From assembly GCA_950295325.1 (NCBI GenBank), contig OX485804.1, positions 66,006,033 to 66,070,032 on the forward strand: DNA of 64,000 bases, written 5' to 3'. The stretch is from Polytrichum commune. Its lineage: Eukaryota > Streptophyta > Polytrichopsida > Polytrichales > Polytrichaceae. The notes below the pieces were generated by a model. It did no database searches. It saw only the letters and a list, made by a program, of their open reading frames with translations, and had not been told where the DNA came from. The translations under genes were made by a program, and so were the position numbers. Positions 46,401 through 57,540 of this stretch are shown here, in pieces. Every line of letters begins with the position of its first letter. The first letter of the stretch is position 1.

Positions 46401-46543
46401 AACCTGTCTCATTGCATTGGACTACACAGGTGGTGGAGAACATGAAAGCTTTGGACGTTCTGCCTAAGTTGACACCAGATGTGATGCAGAAGATTGAAGA
46501 CATAGTGGGCACGAAGCCAAAAGTGCCAGACCAATATAGATAA
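43449..46543 (+). CDS. KAB1: KAB1-like voltage-gated K+ channel beta subunit (aldo/keto reductase family), complete
   Basis: Five exons: 43449-43763, 45048-45296, 45511-45654, 46062-46226, 46430-46543. All introns are GT-AG and phase 0, giving 328 residues, the length of Arabidopsis KAB1. The protein is a TIM-barrel NADPH-binding aldo/keto reductase of the Shaker beta class that binds plant inward-rectifying K+ channels in the cytosol. Motifs: [20 protein letters not shown] at the N-terminus, [18 protein letters not shown] with catalytic Asp49 and Tyr54, [11 protein letters not shown] with Lys82, [20 protein letters not shown] with His122, [49 protein letters not shown]. The ATG is the first in frame and fits the family start. 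The first intron is 1.3 kb. Exon 3 has a duplicated copy of its 3' end in the following intron. Confidence 0.97.
43820..44130 (+). repeat. Imperfect internal duplication in KAB1 intron 1
   Basis: Two stretches about 190 bp apart share CTTAAACC, CATCCNTGTCCA and the run TGCCTCCAAACACG. It is weak but continuous enough to suggest an old tandem duplication. Confidence 0.4.
45627..45815 (+). repeat. Tandem duplication of KAB1 exon 3 end plus donor site (period 90)
   Basis: GAGTCGCTTTGCATTGGAAA with the donor AAGGTGAAAAG is followed 90 bp later by GAGTCGCTTTTCTTTGGAAA and GAGGTGAAAAT. The intronic stretch CAAGTGACCAGCATTTAAT repeats CAAAATATAAGTGATCAGCA-type sequence. The second unit has a TGA just before its donor. 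Confidence 0.8.
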
Positions 46544-49189
46544 ATCAGGATTTATTGTTATGTAGATCGACATCATTGAGTGTCTTTGATTGGCATCAAA
46601 AGCTTTTCAAGAACACGAGATTTTTCAGTTTGGTTGCAGGCTATCATTGCCTGTGGACTTACATTAAATGTGGATAATTAATGATGAGAAACTGTTTTCT
46701 CTCTAAGTGATTTTTTGTGATTTTTTGTAAGAATGAATGTATATTGACATGTCTGCAATAGTTGGTCTTCAACACTGAATATTCTATGAAGTGTGCAGTC
46801 TAATGTTTCCGGAGCTAACCATGTTGGTATGGATATCTAAGGGTTTGCGAGGTGATGATAGGTTGTAGTAAATCTCACTTTCTGGTTTTTTAGAACTCAT
46901 TAATAAGTGTGGAGGTGCTCTTCCATCTCTCTGTATGCAAAGTAAGTGATTACACAAACATAACTCATGGCATCCATGGTTGATATGGAAGTGAAAGGGT
47001 GTTCATGTGGAAATATCAACCAGGATGTGAAAATCATTGTGGGTCAAAAAATAGTTACTATGAAATGTTGTGCGTGAACACTGGATTTTTGAGACTGTTA
47101 TGCTGTTTTCATTGAATATTGATGAGGTATTTACAATTATGATAATAAACACTGATCCATAATGGCTGGTCTGCTGGTAGCTATGGAGATGGAAATACCT
47201 GAACTATTTTGTTTATGAATCTGGTGGTGTTGGGAAGAGCCTGCATTTTGGGCCTTGGATGCTCTAGGTCAACCCCTCTTGAGAGTTAGGGTGCATTTCC
47301 AAGATGACTTTCTCTTGAGTCTAGTGAGAGGCATTGGGTACTGACTTAAATGTTGGGGGTAAGTTCAATCTTTGAAGCAGCATCCTTCGCCCCACTACTC
47401 TACACCGGTTGTGGTATTTAGAGTCCACACACTTTTGGTGAACAGTCTATATTAGTTGCCTAGAGGTCTCAGGGGCACATTATATTAGGGCCCATTTCTA
47501 GGGCCCATTTCCAAACCCTAGGCATTAACCAATGAGAGTGCTTAGATTGCCCAAATGGGCCCTAATATGGGCCCAAGGGCTTTATATTGAGAGTCGGCCC
47601 ACTTCTCCTAAAGCTTATGTGGCGGGTGACATGGCGGTGTTTTGGAGGGAAAGAAATGGGCCGATGCCAAATGGCGTGTGACATGGCCGGTGTTTTGTGA
47701 ACTTATATTTTAGTATGCAAGAGGAAGATATTCTTGAGCATACTAATGTCAATTGTCATTTGTGTATATTTTTAGTCAACTTGTAGACCTTAATGTAACA
47801 TAGGCATACATCCCATAACATGATTGAATATACTCTTGTCAAGATATTAGTAAGTGCACTTCAATGCCAATTATGAGGAGGTGACACTAATGATGAAGTT
47901 GTTGGTCATTGGTATCAACTCATTTGGTCTTGAAGCTGTTATTTAACTCTCCCAAGATTCCCGAACCCCGGGTATTCTCAATAGTTCGGTTTTTAGTGTA
48001 ATCTACTATATGCCTCAAAATAGGATAAGTGACACTATTATGCATGTGACACTAAATACCATAAATAGTGTAGTGTGATCACCCACCACTTCACAGATAA
48101 GATATTCTAACATAATGACATGTTTGAAGGATTGTAGTTCAACGCTTTCCAACCAACATAGAGAATTTGAAAGCAGCTGGCTAAGATCTTGCATTTTTCA
48201 AAGGCAGCCGGTCATTCGAAATACATTATCATTTATACACGAAAGAAGATATTCTATGACTCCAATAACACAGCCAATTCTCTTTCTAGTCTAAGGGAAG
48301 TTCAAATTGTACATTTTTGGGCCATTTCAACCAAAAGACTTGCAGATACGTAGTAGCTGGTTCACCCCGCACATGGTCGCTTCTCTTTACTTTGACTGCA
48401 TTTGTGAAGTTTGAATAATGGGTGAGTAGAGGACATAGAAATGGGCGTTGAAATGCACAATTATATCTCCACCTCCAGGTTGGAACTTTGAATATATGTA
48501 TGAACTAATGATAGGCATCATTGCATCAATGCTGAAGTGAGGATCACCTTTAGATGTGCTCATGGTGACCCAAAGTGGATTTGGATTTGCCACAAAGATT
48601 ACCGGACACCATGGCTAACTATTATTGAGTGCACTCAATCACATTTCAAGCTGGAGCTGCATCAACAACATGTAAGAACAGACCAGTATGAAATAACTTT
48701 GAGAACTTGCAGGAAATCTTGACACAACTTGGTGAAGTGAGATGATAAGAAGTGGGAGCAGCTTATTGAAGAGCAACTTGGACGTGCACTTGGCCATGAC
48801 CAATCGCCAATCCTCATACCGCATGAGGGTAAATTTGAGAACTGGTCACAACATTTCATCCACATAGACATGATATCATCCATAATTCCAAGTTTTTATC
48901 CACAAGTTGATTAGTTATGTATGATTGCCAGCAAGAAGAGAGTGGATGACGAGTTGCTTCCTATTATCCACTCTCCTCTCGTTATTTATCTAGTCTATTC
49001 ATGTTTATATGAAACCTTTAAATCTTGGACAATATGCAATGTACTAACATTATACTACACTATATATACCAATTAGTGAGGGTGTTATTAATTCAAGTCA
49101 TATGCATAATCTAGCCAAATCTCAAAGTAACCAAGGGCTGAAGTTCCTACTAAGTGATGCTAAATCCGCGAAGATAGTATATTCTATGC
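46544..49189. other. Intergenic, no gene; small foldback at 47483-47567
   Basis: 3' flank of KAB1. TATTAGGGCCCATTT (47483-47497) is exactly inverted at 47553-47567, an 85-bp foldback. At about 48025-48080 GTGACACTAAATACC-type sequence resembles MITE ends at 49860 and 57550. No conserved frame was recognised. Confidence 0.45.
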
Positions 49190-49470
49190 ACATTTATTAT
49201 AGATTTCAAGAAAATTAGTGCGTGCTTGTGATTAGTGTGTGCCGCATGTTTGTCAATGAAGAGTGCCACGTGCCAATACTTTTAGTGATTAGTGCCAAGT
49301 GCCGGTACTTTAGTGAATAGTACCAAATTTTGGTTCTTTCATGCCTAATTTTGATACTTTCATGCCAAATGTTGGTACCTCAAGTGAATAGTGCCAAGTG
49401 TTGAGATGAAAATGCTTCCTAGATCTTTTGGTGACACTAATTCATAGCGTAAAGGAATTTAGTATCATCT
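49190..49470. repeat. Dispersed repeat J, copy 2 (inverted relative to 41985-42270)
   Basis: Runs of GTGCCAAGTGCCGGTACTTT, TAGTGAATAGTACCAAAT and AATGCTTCCTAGATCT, the reverse complement of the first copy. The pair brackets KAB1. Confidence 0.6.
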
Positions 49471-49537
49471 TCACTAATTTCCCACACTCACTAATTGGTA
49501 TATTAAGTGTAGCCTTCCCATGTTCTCCCCCTCACTC

Positions 49538-50277
49538 TAAGGGTGAGTTTCCATGTAGGCCACTCACCCACTGGATTTCAGATAATAATGAATTGGAGGT
49601 GTTCGCATGTAGCTAAGCACAAGTTGCCATCCAACCACATTATGGCAGTCTGCTAAAATGTGGAGGGCCGTGGACACAAGCCTCTAGACTTTCATGTGCC
49701 CACTAAAGAATATCTAACCTACAAATACCGGTCATCAAAGAATTAAGACCGGTTGAAGACTCAAGAGAACCAATGATGATCTAGAACCCCATCCTTGATA
49801 AATGAGAGGAGGTTAATAGGTAGGCCCGGATTTGAGAAGATAGGAGTAGCTACACTAAATATGATATTTAGTGTCATATGGTATTTAATGTCACTATGGT
49901 AACTTTTTGGATGACACTTCTTATGAAAAAGTTTACAAATATTGTCATGGATGATTCAATTTGAAATTTGGATGAAAAACCACTTTGTAAGTGACAGTAA
50001 TTGCAACACTGTAAATCTATAATCCCCCCCCCAAAAAATAAAAATTTACAAGGAATGACCAATAATGTTGGGTTAACATTTAGTGTTGGTGACTTTATAC
50101 CTTAGTTACAATTAGTATTGAGCAAGACAATTAGAATCGGTGACACTAAGTATAATATTTAGTGTAGTTGGCACATACAAACCCTTACCCTCTAGATTCC
50201 CTCTACATTTGGGTGGGTTTGTCCTTATTCACACTAGAATCTGGTGGGCAAATGGCCTACATGGAAACTCACCCTAA
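49538..50277. mobile_element. TIR element (TAAGGGTGAGTTTCC family)
   Basis: TAAGGGTGAGTTTCCATGTA followed by GGCCACTCACCCA is inverted at the right (TGGCCTACATGGAAACTCAC). A smaller foldback, ATGATATTTAGTGTCATATG, lies inside, and a C run sits at about 50022-50031. No transposase is seen. Confidence 0.75.
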
Positions 50278-50653
50278 GACCCTTCTTCCTTCCCATCCCA
50301 ATTTCTAAATACCTCACTATTTTCAGCAACCGAAGGATAAATTTGGTCCAGAAGTATAAGTGAGGTATTTAGAAATTGTATTGGGGTTGGACCAAATTCT
50401 TTGGTTGCTCCAGTACAACAAATAAGCATAAAAATCAATCAGCTGAAAACCAAACATGATCGATCATCAAATTGGGGATCAACACAAGCTCTTGAAATTC
50501 CTCGCTGTATGACAAGATCTGGGGGTGGCAACTCAAACAAATGATTACAAGGGGCTCGTCCAAAAAATTCACAAAGACATAAATTATGTACACATAATCG
50601 TACATATAATCTAGATTATGTTTCAGATAATCTGGGTTCATTATTTCAATAAT
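50278..50653. other. Intergenic, foldback only
   Basis: GTATTTAGAAATTGTATTGG (50366) is the inverse of TTTCTAAATACCTCAC near 50304, which could form a hairpin. No gene seen. Confidence 0.35.
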
Positions 50654-50911
50654 TTACAAAATTTGTATAATTCTCTTGGCAATCCGACCACTTCTGGTGG
50701 TAGTCATTATCTTCACTGAGCTAGATCCCTCTATTGTTGCAATGTCTACAGACGCTTGTGGTGGCAATTGAGCTTTCAAAGCATCACGTTTTATCCGTCC
50801 AACAGACTTTGACTTAAGAATCTCAAGCGTGCAGAGGGTGCAATCCGGACATGGTTGCAGCAGTGTTGTCGAAGCCACCAAGCAGCTGCAGATGATGATG
50901 AAGGTTCTCAT
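50654..50911 (-). CDS. Hypothetical 85-residue ORF with signal-peptide-like N-terminus
   Basis: From an ATG at 50911 the frame reads MRTFIIICSCLVASTTLLQ, a plausible secretion signal, then PCPDCTLCTLEILKSKSV with three closely spaced cysteines, and ends basic (SGRIAKRIIQIL). I do not recognise it. It lies just 3' of the PR-1 relics on the same strand, but no CAP motif is present. It may be a small secreted protein, a fragment, or a chance ORF. Confidence 0.25.
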   Translation of the reverse strand: MRTFIIICSCLVASTTLLQPCPDCTLCTLEILKSKSVGRIKRDALKAQLPPQASVDIATIEGSSSVKIMTTTRSGRIAKRIIQIL

Positions 50912-51079
50912 ATGGAAGTCCACTGGTGCCTTGTGCTACAAATCAGAATGCTGCTCAAGTCCCGAGACTATGCAACTATGAGCTTAGAACCTGCCTCATA
51001 TGCTTGTCAAAACATCTAGAAGTAACTCTCATCTGCTTGACCATCATCATTCACTACACTCAAATATCTGATTTACTCC

Positions 51080-51235
51080 GGGCCACACTATTCATCAACA
51101 ACCCACATTGATTCTTGTCTTACAATCACTGGTGTTGGTGTCATATATAACACTTGATGCATCAATCTGTTTAACATGGCACACCCATTGTAATGCCTCA
51201 CAAAATCAGATGTTTAATATGTATACTATTTAGTA
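51080..51235 (-). pseudogene. PR-1 downstream-flank relic (third copy, coding part lost)
   Basis: ACTATTCATCAACAACCCAC and CTTACAATCACTGGTGTTGG correspond to the 3' flanks of the two better relics. AACATGGCACACCCATTGTA and TTTAGTAGGGAGA match the sequence just downstream of the intact PR-1 stop codon at 52083. Coding sequence is not recognisable. Confidence 0.5.
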
Positions 51236-51244
51236 GGGAGACTG

Positions 51245-51345
51245 ATCAGTATAGTTTCACCGTGGGTAGTAGCTGCAGATGTTGGAAGCGGAGCCATCGG
51301 TGCAAGTGACCGAAGCGCAACGGATGCTTTTGGTGGCCTGAACCA
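51245..51345 (-). pseudogene. PR-1 C-terminal relic 1
   Basis: Read on the minus strand it gives VVQATKSIRCASVTCTDG, then NICSYYPR and a stop, clearly the last CAP block of PR-1. The stop falls where the intact genes continue GNYNG. The rest of the gene is absent. Confidence 0.75.
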
Positions 51346-51514
51346 CACTATTCATCATCAACTCACATGATGTCTTGCAATCACTGGAAGGCAACTGGAG
51401 AGGGTAAGATATAACATTTGGTGCTACATAAATTCAAGTCATATAGCACACCGATTTCAATGGCTCACTAGATCAGGTGGCTAGTACACTGCTTAAGTAG
51501 CCCCGAGATTGGCA

Positions 51515-51582
51515 GATGTAGTTTCTTCGCGGGTCGTAGCAGCAGATGATGTAAGTGGAGCCATTGGTGCAATGACCGATGA
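51515..51582 (-). pseudogene. PR-1 C-terminal relic 2
   Basis: The minus strand reads CTNGSTYIICCYDPRRNY, the final conserved block of PR-1, with a frame change on the N-terminal side. It is followed by the same kind of 3' flank (CAACCCACATTCATATATGC, CTTGCAATCACTGG) as relic 1. Confidence 0.7.
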
Positions 51583-51699
51583 ACATCAACCCACATTCAT
51601 ATATGCCTTGCAATCACTGGTTGGCAACTGGAGGGCCGGTGTCATATAACACTGGGTGTGACATCGATGTAACGTAGACAACACAACAAAACATGGAAT

Positions 51700-51985
51700 G
51701 TATATAAACACCAATCTGGACACCCATATGGGAGTAATATGTCGTTAGGTGTGGATACACCCCAAGACATGTGTTTGAAAGCGATTGCCAGACTACGTAC
51801 TCAAATTGTGGTATTCATTCGAGGCTGAATAGTCAACATGGGGGACCCTATAGGACTACTTAATAAACTCGGGAATCTTCACTTCAAAAAGGCATTCATA
51901 TGAGCTCCAAGAATTATGAGGCAAATGGCCGCGGGCACGATTTGAATTTGCTGTTTCATATATCCGGCTACGAGAAGTGAGTGCA
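51700..51985. mobile_element. MITE family 2, diverged copy between PR-1 gene and relics
   Basis: It shares AAGACATGTGTTTGAAA, AATAGTCAACAT, AATCTTCACTTC and CATATGAGCTCC with the NOT1-intron copies. Its ends are too decayed to place. Confidence 0.55.
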
Positions 51986-52012
51986 GAGAGAGAGAGAGAG
52001 AGAGAGAGAGAA
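51984..52012. repeat. (GA)n microsatellite
   Basis: About 14 AG units directly after the diverged MITE and about 70 bp from the PR-1 stop codon. Confidence 0.9.
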
Positions 52013-52082
52013 TCGCATCTACGTTAATCAACATGGCACACCGATTCTAACTAATGCCTCAATCGATCATCATGAGATATGT

Positions 52083-52628
52083 TTAGTAGGGAGATTGGCC
52101 ATTGTAGTTTCCACGCGGCCAGTAGCTGCAGATGATGTAAGTGGAGGCATCGGAGCAAGTGACCGAGGCGCAACCGATGCTTGAGGTGGCCTTCCACACC
52201 ACCTGTGTGTAGTGGCCGCACACCTTGCCCGCGGCGCAGGTATTGGTGGTGTGGTTGTAGTAGGCCTTCTCGTCCACCCAGTAACCCACGGCCTCCTGAG
52301 GAGTCCAGGCCTTCCCCGACCCCCAGAACAGATTCTCCCCGTATGGCCCCCCGGAATGGGTGAGCGGTGTGCACTTGCTCACCTGCGACTGAGCGTAGGA
52401 CGTGGCGTAGCTAGCCAGCGTGACATTCCACACCACCGCGGAGACGCCCACCTGGCTGCGTGCGCTGTTGTGTGGCGTCAGGTAAGCGCTCTGCGTGGTC
52501 GACTGGGCGTGGGCCAGATCAGCTGCCAGGAGTAGTACCAAGCTTAGAGCGAGCAGTGCAATTGAAGAGACGGAGCCGTTCTTGCGCCGCTGCTTGCATA
52601 GCGCTCCGATTGACAGTGCTCTCGCCAT
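52083..52628 (-). CDS. PR-1-like secreted CAP protein, 181 residues, intronless
   Basis: A member of the pathogenesis-related protein 1 (CAP/SCP) family, secreted to the apoplast and in plants linked to defence and sterol binding. From the ATG at 52628 there is a basic n-region (KQRRK), a hydrophobic core (SIALLALSLVLLLAA) and likely cleavage after AHA (residues 39-41). The mature CAP fold has TPHNSAR (His53), GPYGENLFWGSG (Glu98), WVDEKAYY (Glu120), CGHYTQVVW (His139) and IICSYWPRGNYNGQSPY. Six cysteines (86, 131, 137, 153, 158, 167) fit the three PR-1 disulfides. Two N-glycosylation sequons (NVT, NHT) are present. The start was preferred over upstream non-ATG codons. Upstream, TTTGACTTT (52686-52694) contains a W-box core, of unproven relevance. 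Broken paralogs lie 3'. Confidence 0.93.
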   Translation of the reverse strand: MARALSIGALCKQRRKNGSVSSIALLALSLVLLLAADLAHAQSTTQSAYLTPHNSARSQVGVSAVVWNVTLASYATSYAQSQVSKCTPLTHSGGPYGENLFWGSGKAWTPQEAVGYWVDEKAYYNHTTNTCAAGKVCGHYTQVVWKATSSIGCASVTCSDASTYIICSYWPRGNYNGQSPY

Positions 52629-54440
52629 ATTGCTCGGTACGATGTGATTCTGCAACACTGGAGAGTAATTTACTGGGTCGACGACTTTGACTTTGGGGTC
52701 CTGTCGTGTACATTGCAGAAATAGCTTTGAGGTCAGTTATAGTGAGGATATTCTTATCAATCTCGATCCACAAGTTCAGGCTAGAGTTCAAAGTCCTGAG
52801 CTCTCGAACCCGAAGATCCGACCCGTTAGTTACAGATTGGCCGGGTGAGTTCAAAGAAATACCCAGTTTAAGTTGAGGACTTTAGGCGGGAAAATCGCTG
52901 ATCATTCTACAGGAATCTATAGAATAGACATCAGAATTAATAAAAGAAAAACCGAAAATATCAACATGTAACCGGTTGGACGGGGGTTCGACTTGGAATC
53001 TCTGGAAATCTCGACCGATTGGGCTATCTGACTAAGGACTAGTCTAGCTGATTAGAAAAGACGCGCCCACAACCGATCAATTAAGAGATTCTGCGCCAAA
53101 TTCGGAGAAGTATGAGGCGGTGCAAATTTTTCCTGAAGATAGAAATCAGGACGACTGCAAATTTAGCGGTAATTTGTTTCTTGAATTGGAATTACTGTGA
53201 ATTTTTGAAACCAAAAGTTGGTCCGCACATATTATATATGTTTAGAGTCTGCCATAACAGTTCATTTTAATCGCTCATTTCAATCGCTCACTCCTCACTT
53301 TAGCACTCCAAACCAGAACATGCATCTTGACACTATTAATTCCAGCTCAATCAAAATTCAATTCCAGTCTGATCGAAATTGCGGTACCCTGTAAATTGCG
53401 CCTGATCGGGAATAGGCACCTCTACTATATAGATCGATGCATTCAATTTATACGCTCATCATGCCGGCCCAACATCGCTAGCTGCTAATCTGGCGATCGA
53501 CCAATCGATTATCAAGACTTCAAGGTATACAACTCCCAACTTGCAAGTGCACGTAATCTACAGCGGGAAAAGAAGTTCTCATTAGGGTAAGGCACACATT
53601 CAAACAACTCACATCCACCTGATTCAGAAAACTGTGTCATAAGGTATATATGCCCCACCAGATTATTTAAAAAGTCCTTCGAGGATGTGCGACGTAATGA
53701 TCTCTTCCGGATGCATTTAATTTTAGACATAATTAAAATATGGTGTCAGCCATTGAGTGAACCAGCTCGCGGCGATCCGCCTCTCCTGCTCTAACCCAAT
53801 GGCCATTGTCTAATTCATGAAACAAGTCTGAACGTGTACACAAGCTTAGAAAGCAGTACGGATGGTTGCAAAACAAAAATTCCTCATCATAGATTGATTC
53901 AGCTCACATCAAAGATGAAGTGGTCAGCACTCCGGACTCGCACAAGAACCTGCGCCACACCGAGATCTAAAGATTAACCTGTCACTACATGTACTGACAT
54001 TCATTGGCGGAAAACATGAATTGATAGTCTCAGTGTCAAATCATATGCACAATGGAAGAGCTGGTCCGGCGATCGGCCCGCTTCCTCTCGGTAGCGGAAG
54101 AGATTCTATCTGCCCTGCTGCACACTGCCTGATCGATTAAGGTGCACCTCTGTTTCTTATATGTCTATATGCTCTGGCCATCATGGTTGAAAACTAAAAA
54201 ATTATACACCTAAGTTACTCCACGATCCGACTGATCTGCGACAGTGTTCAAAACTCCTGATTGCAGGGGAAGACAATGAAACTTCCTTGGACAACGGAAT
54301 GAGTGGTCAGTGGTGGCGGTTCATGAGTGAGTCAGTTGATGAGTTTTCCTCTCGAATCAAACTATTCAGGGACTTGCGATGGAGCGGCGTTCGTCTTCTA
54401 ATATTAACCTGATTTGCTTCCATTCTTCAGCCAGACCAGT
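52629..54440. other. Intergenic between PR-1 and SINE; CGGTTG repeat copy at 52915-53030
   Basis: It includes CAACATGTAACCGGTTGGAC and TCTCGACCGATTGGGC (copy 2 of the dispersed repeat that also lies upstream of NOT1). No gene was recognised. The frame at 53512-53730 has no known motif. Confidence 0.45.
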
Positions 54441-54790
54441 GTCCGGGGAGACTTTTGGGCATAATCGGTCTAAATCCTAGTGTTGCCAAGTCCAACCGGT
54501 TACATGTTGTAATCTTACCGTTTTTCTTTATTAATTTGAGGTATATTCCATTATACAGTAACTTTAAACTTGTATAAAATAATGCAGGCTAACCTTTTTC
54601 TTTCTTCTTTTTCTTAAGACAGAAGGCCAACATGCCATCGCCAAAGCACATGAGGTAGTTGACCACCTGGCAAGTTTTTCTGTCAAGTAGAGAGGAGATT
54701 TCACAGCCGGGAATCGAACTACCAACCTCTTCCTTGAGATTTGGGTATCTCTCCATCATCATCCAGTAGTTTAGGGTCATATCGGACCAA
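54440..54790 (-). repeat. tRNA-derived SINE-like element with CGGTTG tail
   Basis: On the minus strand the head has TACTGGATGATGATGGAGAG and a near-consensus pol III B box (GTAGTTCGATTCCCGGC) about 45 nt later, followed by a body and an A-rich AAGAAAAAGAAGAAAG stretch. Then comes the dispersed repeat (CAACATGTAACCGGTTGGAC, ACACTAGGATTTAGACCG). The frame through the head reads GSSIPGCEISSLLDRK but is not a gene. Confidence 0.5.
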
Positions 54791-56770
54791 GTCTAAGCTC
54801 GTTAATACGACACTCGTTTATACAACACCCTCGATATTACAACACATTTTTGCGCAACCAAACTTCTTAGTTCAAAAGTTAGACTCTCTTTTATAGGACT
54901 ACAACACTTGATAATGCGACATTTAGAGTCTCCGTGTTATCGTATTAAAGAGGTAGTTAATGCTAAAATTCCTTTCATCTATGTTATGTGCATCTAAATA
55001 CATCCATTTTCACTTGGGAACTACTTGAAAATTTCACTTTTCATTGGGAATTTAATGATAATTAGGGTTACTAGTGTAGAATGGACATGGTTAGGGTTAG
55101 AGTGGCCTCTGGCCTAGTATGTTGCTAGATATCATGCATCATTGTTGTCTAGTTTCTTATTAGAGAACTCTTTATGTTTTGGTGTTAATGAAATTATTAG
55201 TTTTCAAAAGTTAGTAGGGAAGTTAGATAAGATGACAGTTACTAACTTCGGTAGGCAACACCATAGATCTTTGGACTCCTATTTCAAGAGTTCTTGAGAA
55301 TATTTGTATTTGTTTGGAGTTATAAGTTATTATTTCATTCCATCTATATTGCTTAAACTCGTTGTATATCTTCTTAAGCTTATATTACTTATATTTTCGT
55401 ATTCCCTCAATAATATGACAATTTTACGCCATTTGTCATATTCATGAGAAGACAACACCTTGATAATACGACTTTTTTGGTGTTTCCCAAATGTGTCATA
55501 CTAAAGAGGGAAAACAATATGGGAGTTGCATTCCCAAGATAGTCAAATGTCATGAAAACTCCGTAGTAATTTTCAAATACTATAAGAATCATGATTAACA
55601 ATGACAATAATTTTATTTCTTCTTTTCGGTTGTCAAATTGCTTTGCTAAGCATCCCATAATAAGTACATTGATAAAGTCAATTTCTGAATCAAAAAAACC
55701 AATTAACCTTTTATTTGGCAAGTGATATTAGTTTAATTTTTCTTATGACCTCATGCTTTGCTATGCCTCCTATAGCATGATAGACAACTCAATATTTTGG
55801 AAGTTCTTTTTGAGTGACCAGCTCAACCTTCTGAATGAAGTGAATTGATTTTAGAGTCCTGTTACAGTAATGAGATGACGGCTGTGAACAAGGCCAAGCA
55901 GACATGGAAACTTATACCCACTTTCCTTTCTTTCACATGGCTTCTTATAAAACTTTTTCCTTCAAGTCTTCATTCATTGTGTAAATCTTGTAGGGCTGGA
56001 AATGGCTCCAATTGTTACAAAACATTCATTGCCTAAAGGATTCTGAACTGATAATAATCAACTCAATTCACACCAGTTGCTGCTTCCATGACATATGAAG
56101 GCTTTATATATTCTAGGCTCATTTTATTGAATACACATCTTAAAGGGTCACATAGCTCGAAGCCAATTGATGGAAAGTTGCAGGCTTAAAACAATCTTGA
56201 AGTGATCATCAAACTGGAAAATTCTTTAGGACCACTTCCTACACATAGATGGTCAAGGGCCATGACCATGAAATTCACCCAAAGGCTTTGCAATGGGAAT
56301 TTGAAAATGAAATTTGTGTGGTCATGGGCTTTCAAGTGTAGTGTAATGACATACGTAACTGGGCTTTCAACCAATTGCTAAAGAGATGTGAGATTTTGAA
56401 ATGTCATCTTCTCCCATTTTTGTGCCAGATTGGATAGTGTGGAAGGCCACCAAAAGCATTGGCCACGCTCCAGTCACTTGCTCCAAATAACTCCACTCAC
56501 ATCATTTGCAATTGCGATTTGTGTGGAAACATCGCTAGCCAATCTCCCTTAGCCATATTAAATTTGTATCCCATGTATATTAGATTGATGTAGTGCCAAG
56601 TGTCATGTAACAACCTCTCCAATTGCCAACCAATGATTGCAAGACATAAATTAGAGTCCCACCTCTTTTAATATGACATAATGTATAGGAAACGAGAAAA
56701 ACGTCGTATTATGGAGGTGTCACACATTCAATAATATGACAAATTGGACCTCTTTGTCATAATAAAAATG
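54790..56770. repeat. Fragments of a pogo/mariner-like TIR repeat
   Basis: TTAATACGACACTCGTTTAT with CAACACCCTCGATATTACAA at 54800-54845, related blocks at 55405-55510 (TTGATAATACGACTT, TGTGTCATACTAAAGAGG), and an inverted block at 56660-56765 (CCTCTTTTAATATGACA, CCTCTTTGTCATAATA). The CCTC-TAATA type terminus resembles plant pogo-like elements. No transposase could be recognised in the frames between them. Confidence 0.4.
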
Positions 56771-57540
56771 TACTTTATGAAAACACATATTAGATATTTT
56801 GCCACTTATACAAAGTAAATATTCTTTCAAATATCTTTACAAATATGCAAATTTCTCACATGAAATCTATATGGACTTAACGAAGGAATCACAAGGCCTA
56901 CACTCTTTGGAAATTAGAAACTACATGTGGCAGCAGTACTTAGATCAATTATATATATGATTTGATAAATTAAAGTAAGGCAGTTTTGGGACTCAGTGAA
57001 ACAGCAGTTGAAAAGGCACCAGTAACTCCTTTGTAGGCACGACCCACATGGAGAACTTGCCAGATGCATCTTTTCATTTATTAAGAGATGGCAAGAATTA
57101 CTTGTCATTTGATTGTTTCTTCTCTGACTTTGATCCACGGTTGAATGGAATAATCAATCATGTTTGGTGGTTTCAGCTTAATGTTTTTAGGTACATAGTA
57201 TTGCTTGATGTGGCGGAATTTGCCCCATTACTAATCACTCGTGGGTTGCTGAAAATACTGGGGATTGGGGTATTATGATATGGGTTGCAAAGAGAGATCA
57301 AGGGTCAGAACAACATCAGTACAATATTGATATTGCATATTAATATTCAAGGGTTGAATGCTTCATGTAAACATGGATCAGTGCAATAAGCTGCTTAAAA
57401 AATATAATAAAAACCTGACTTCACCAAGTTATGTCTGGGTGATTTTCTCCAGAACTTCTACTTACATCTTTTGCACCCTGAATTCATCGATCATCAAATC
57501 GCCCCCGTCCTACGTCGTGCATTTTCATATTTGACTCTAT
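56771..57540. other. No gene recognised
   Basis: AT-rich. Open frames at 56914-57138 and 57048-57278 overlap on opposite strands without known motifs. Confidence 0.4.

Noticed and set aside
50654-50911. Faint likeness of CPDCTLCTLEILKSK to the start of animal TGF-beta propeptides
   Set aside because: The family is unknown in plants and the match is a few residues; most likely chance.
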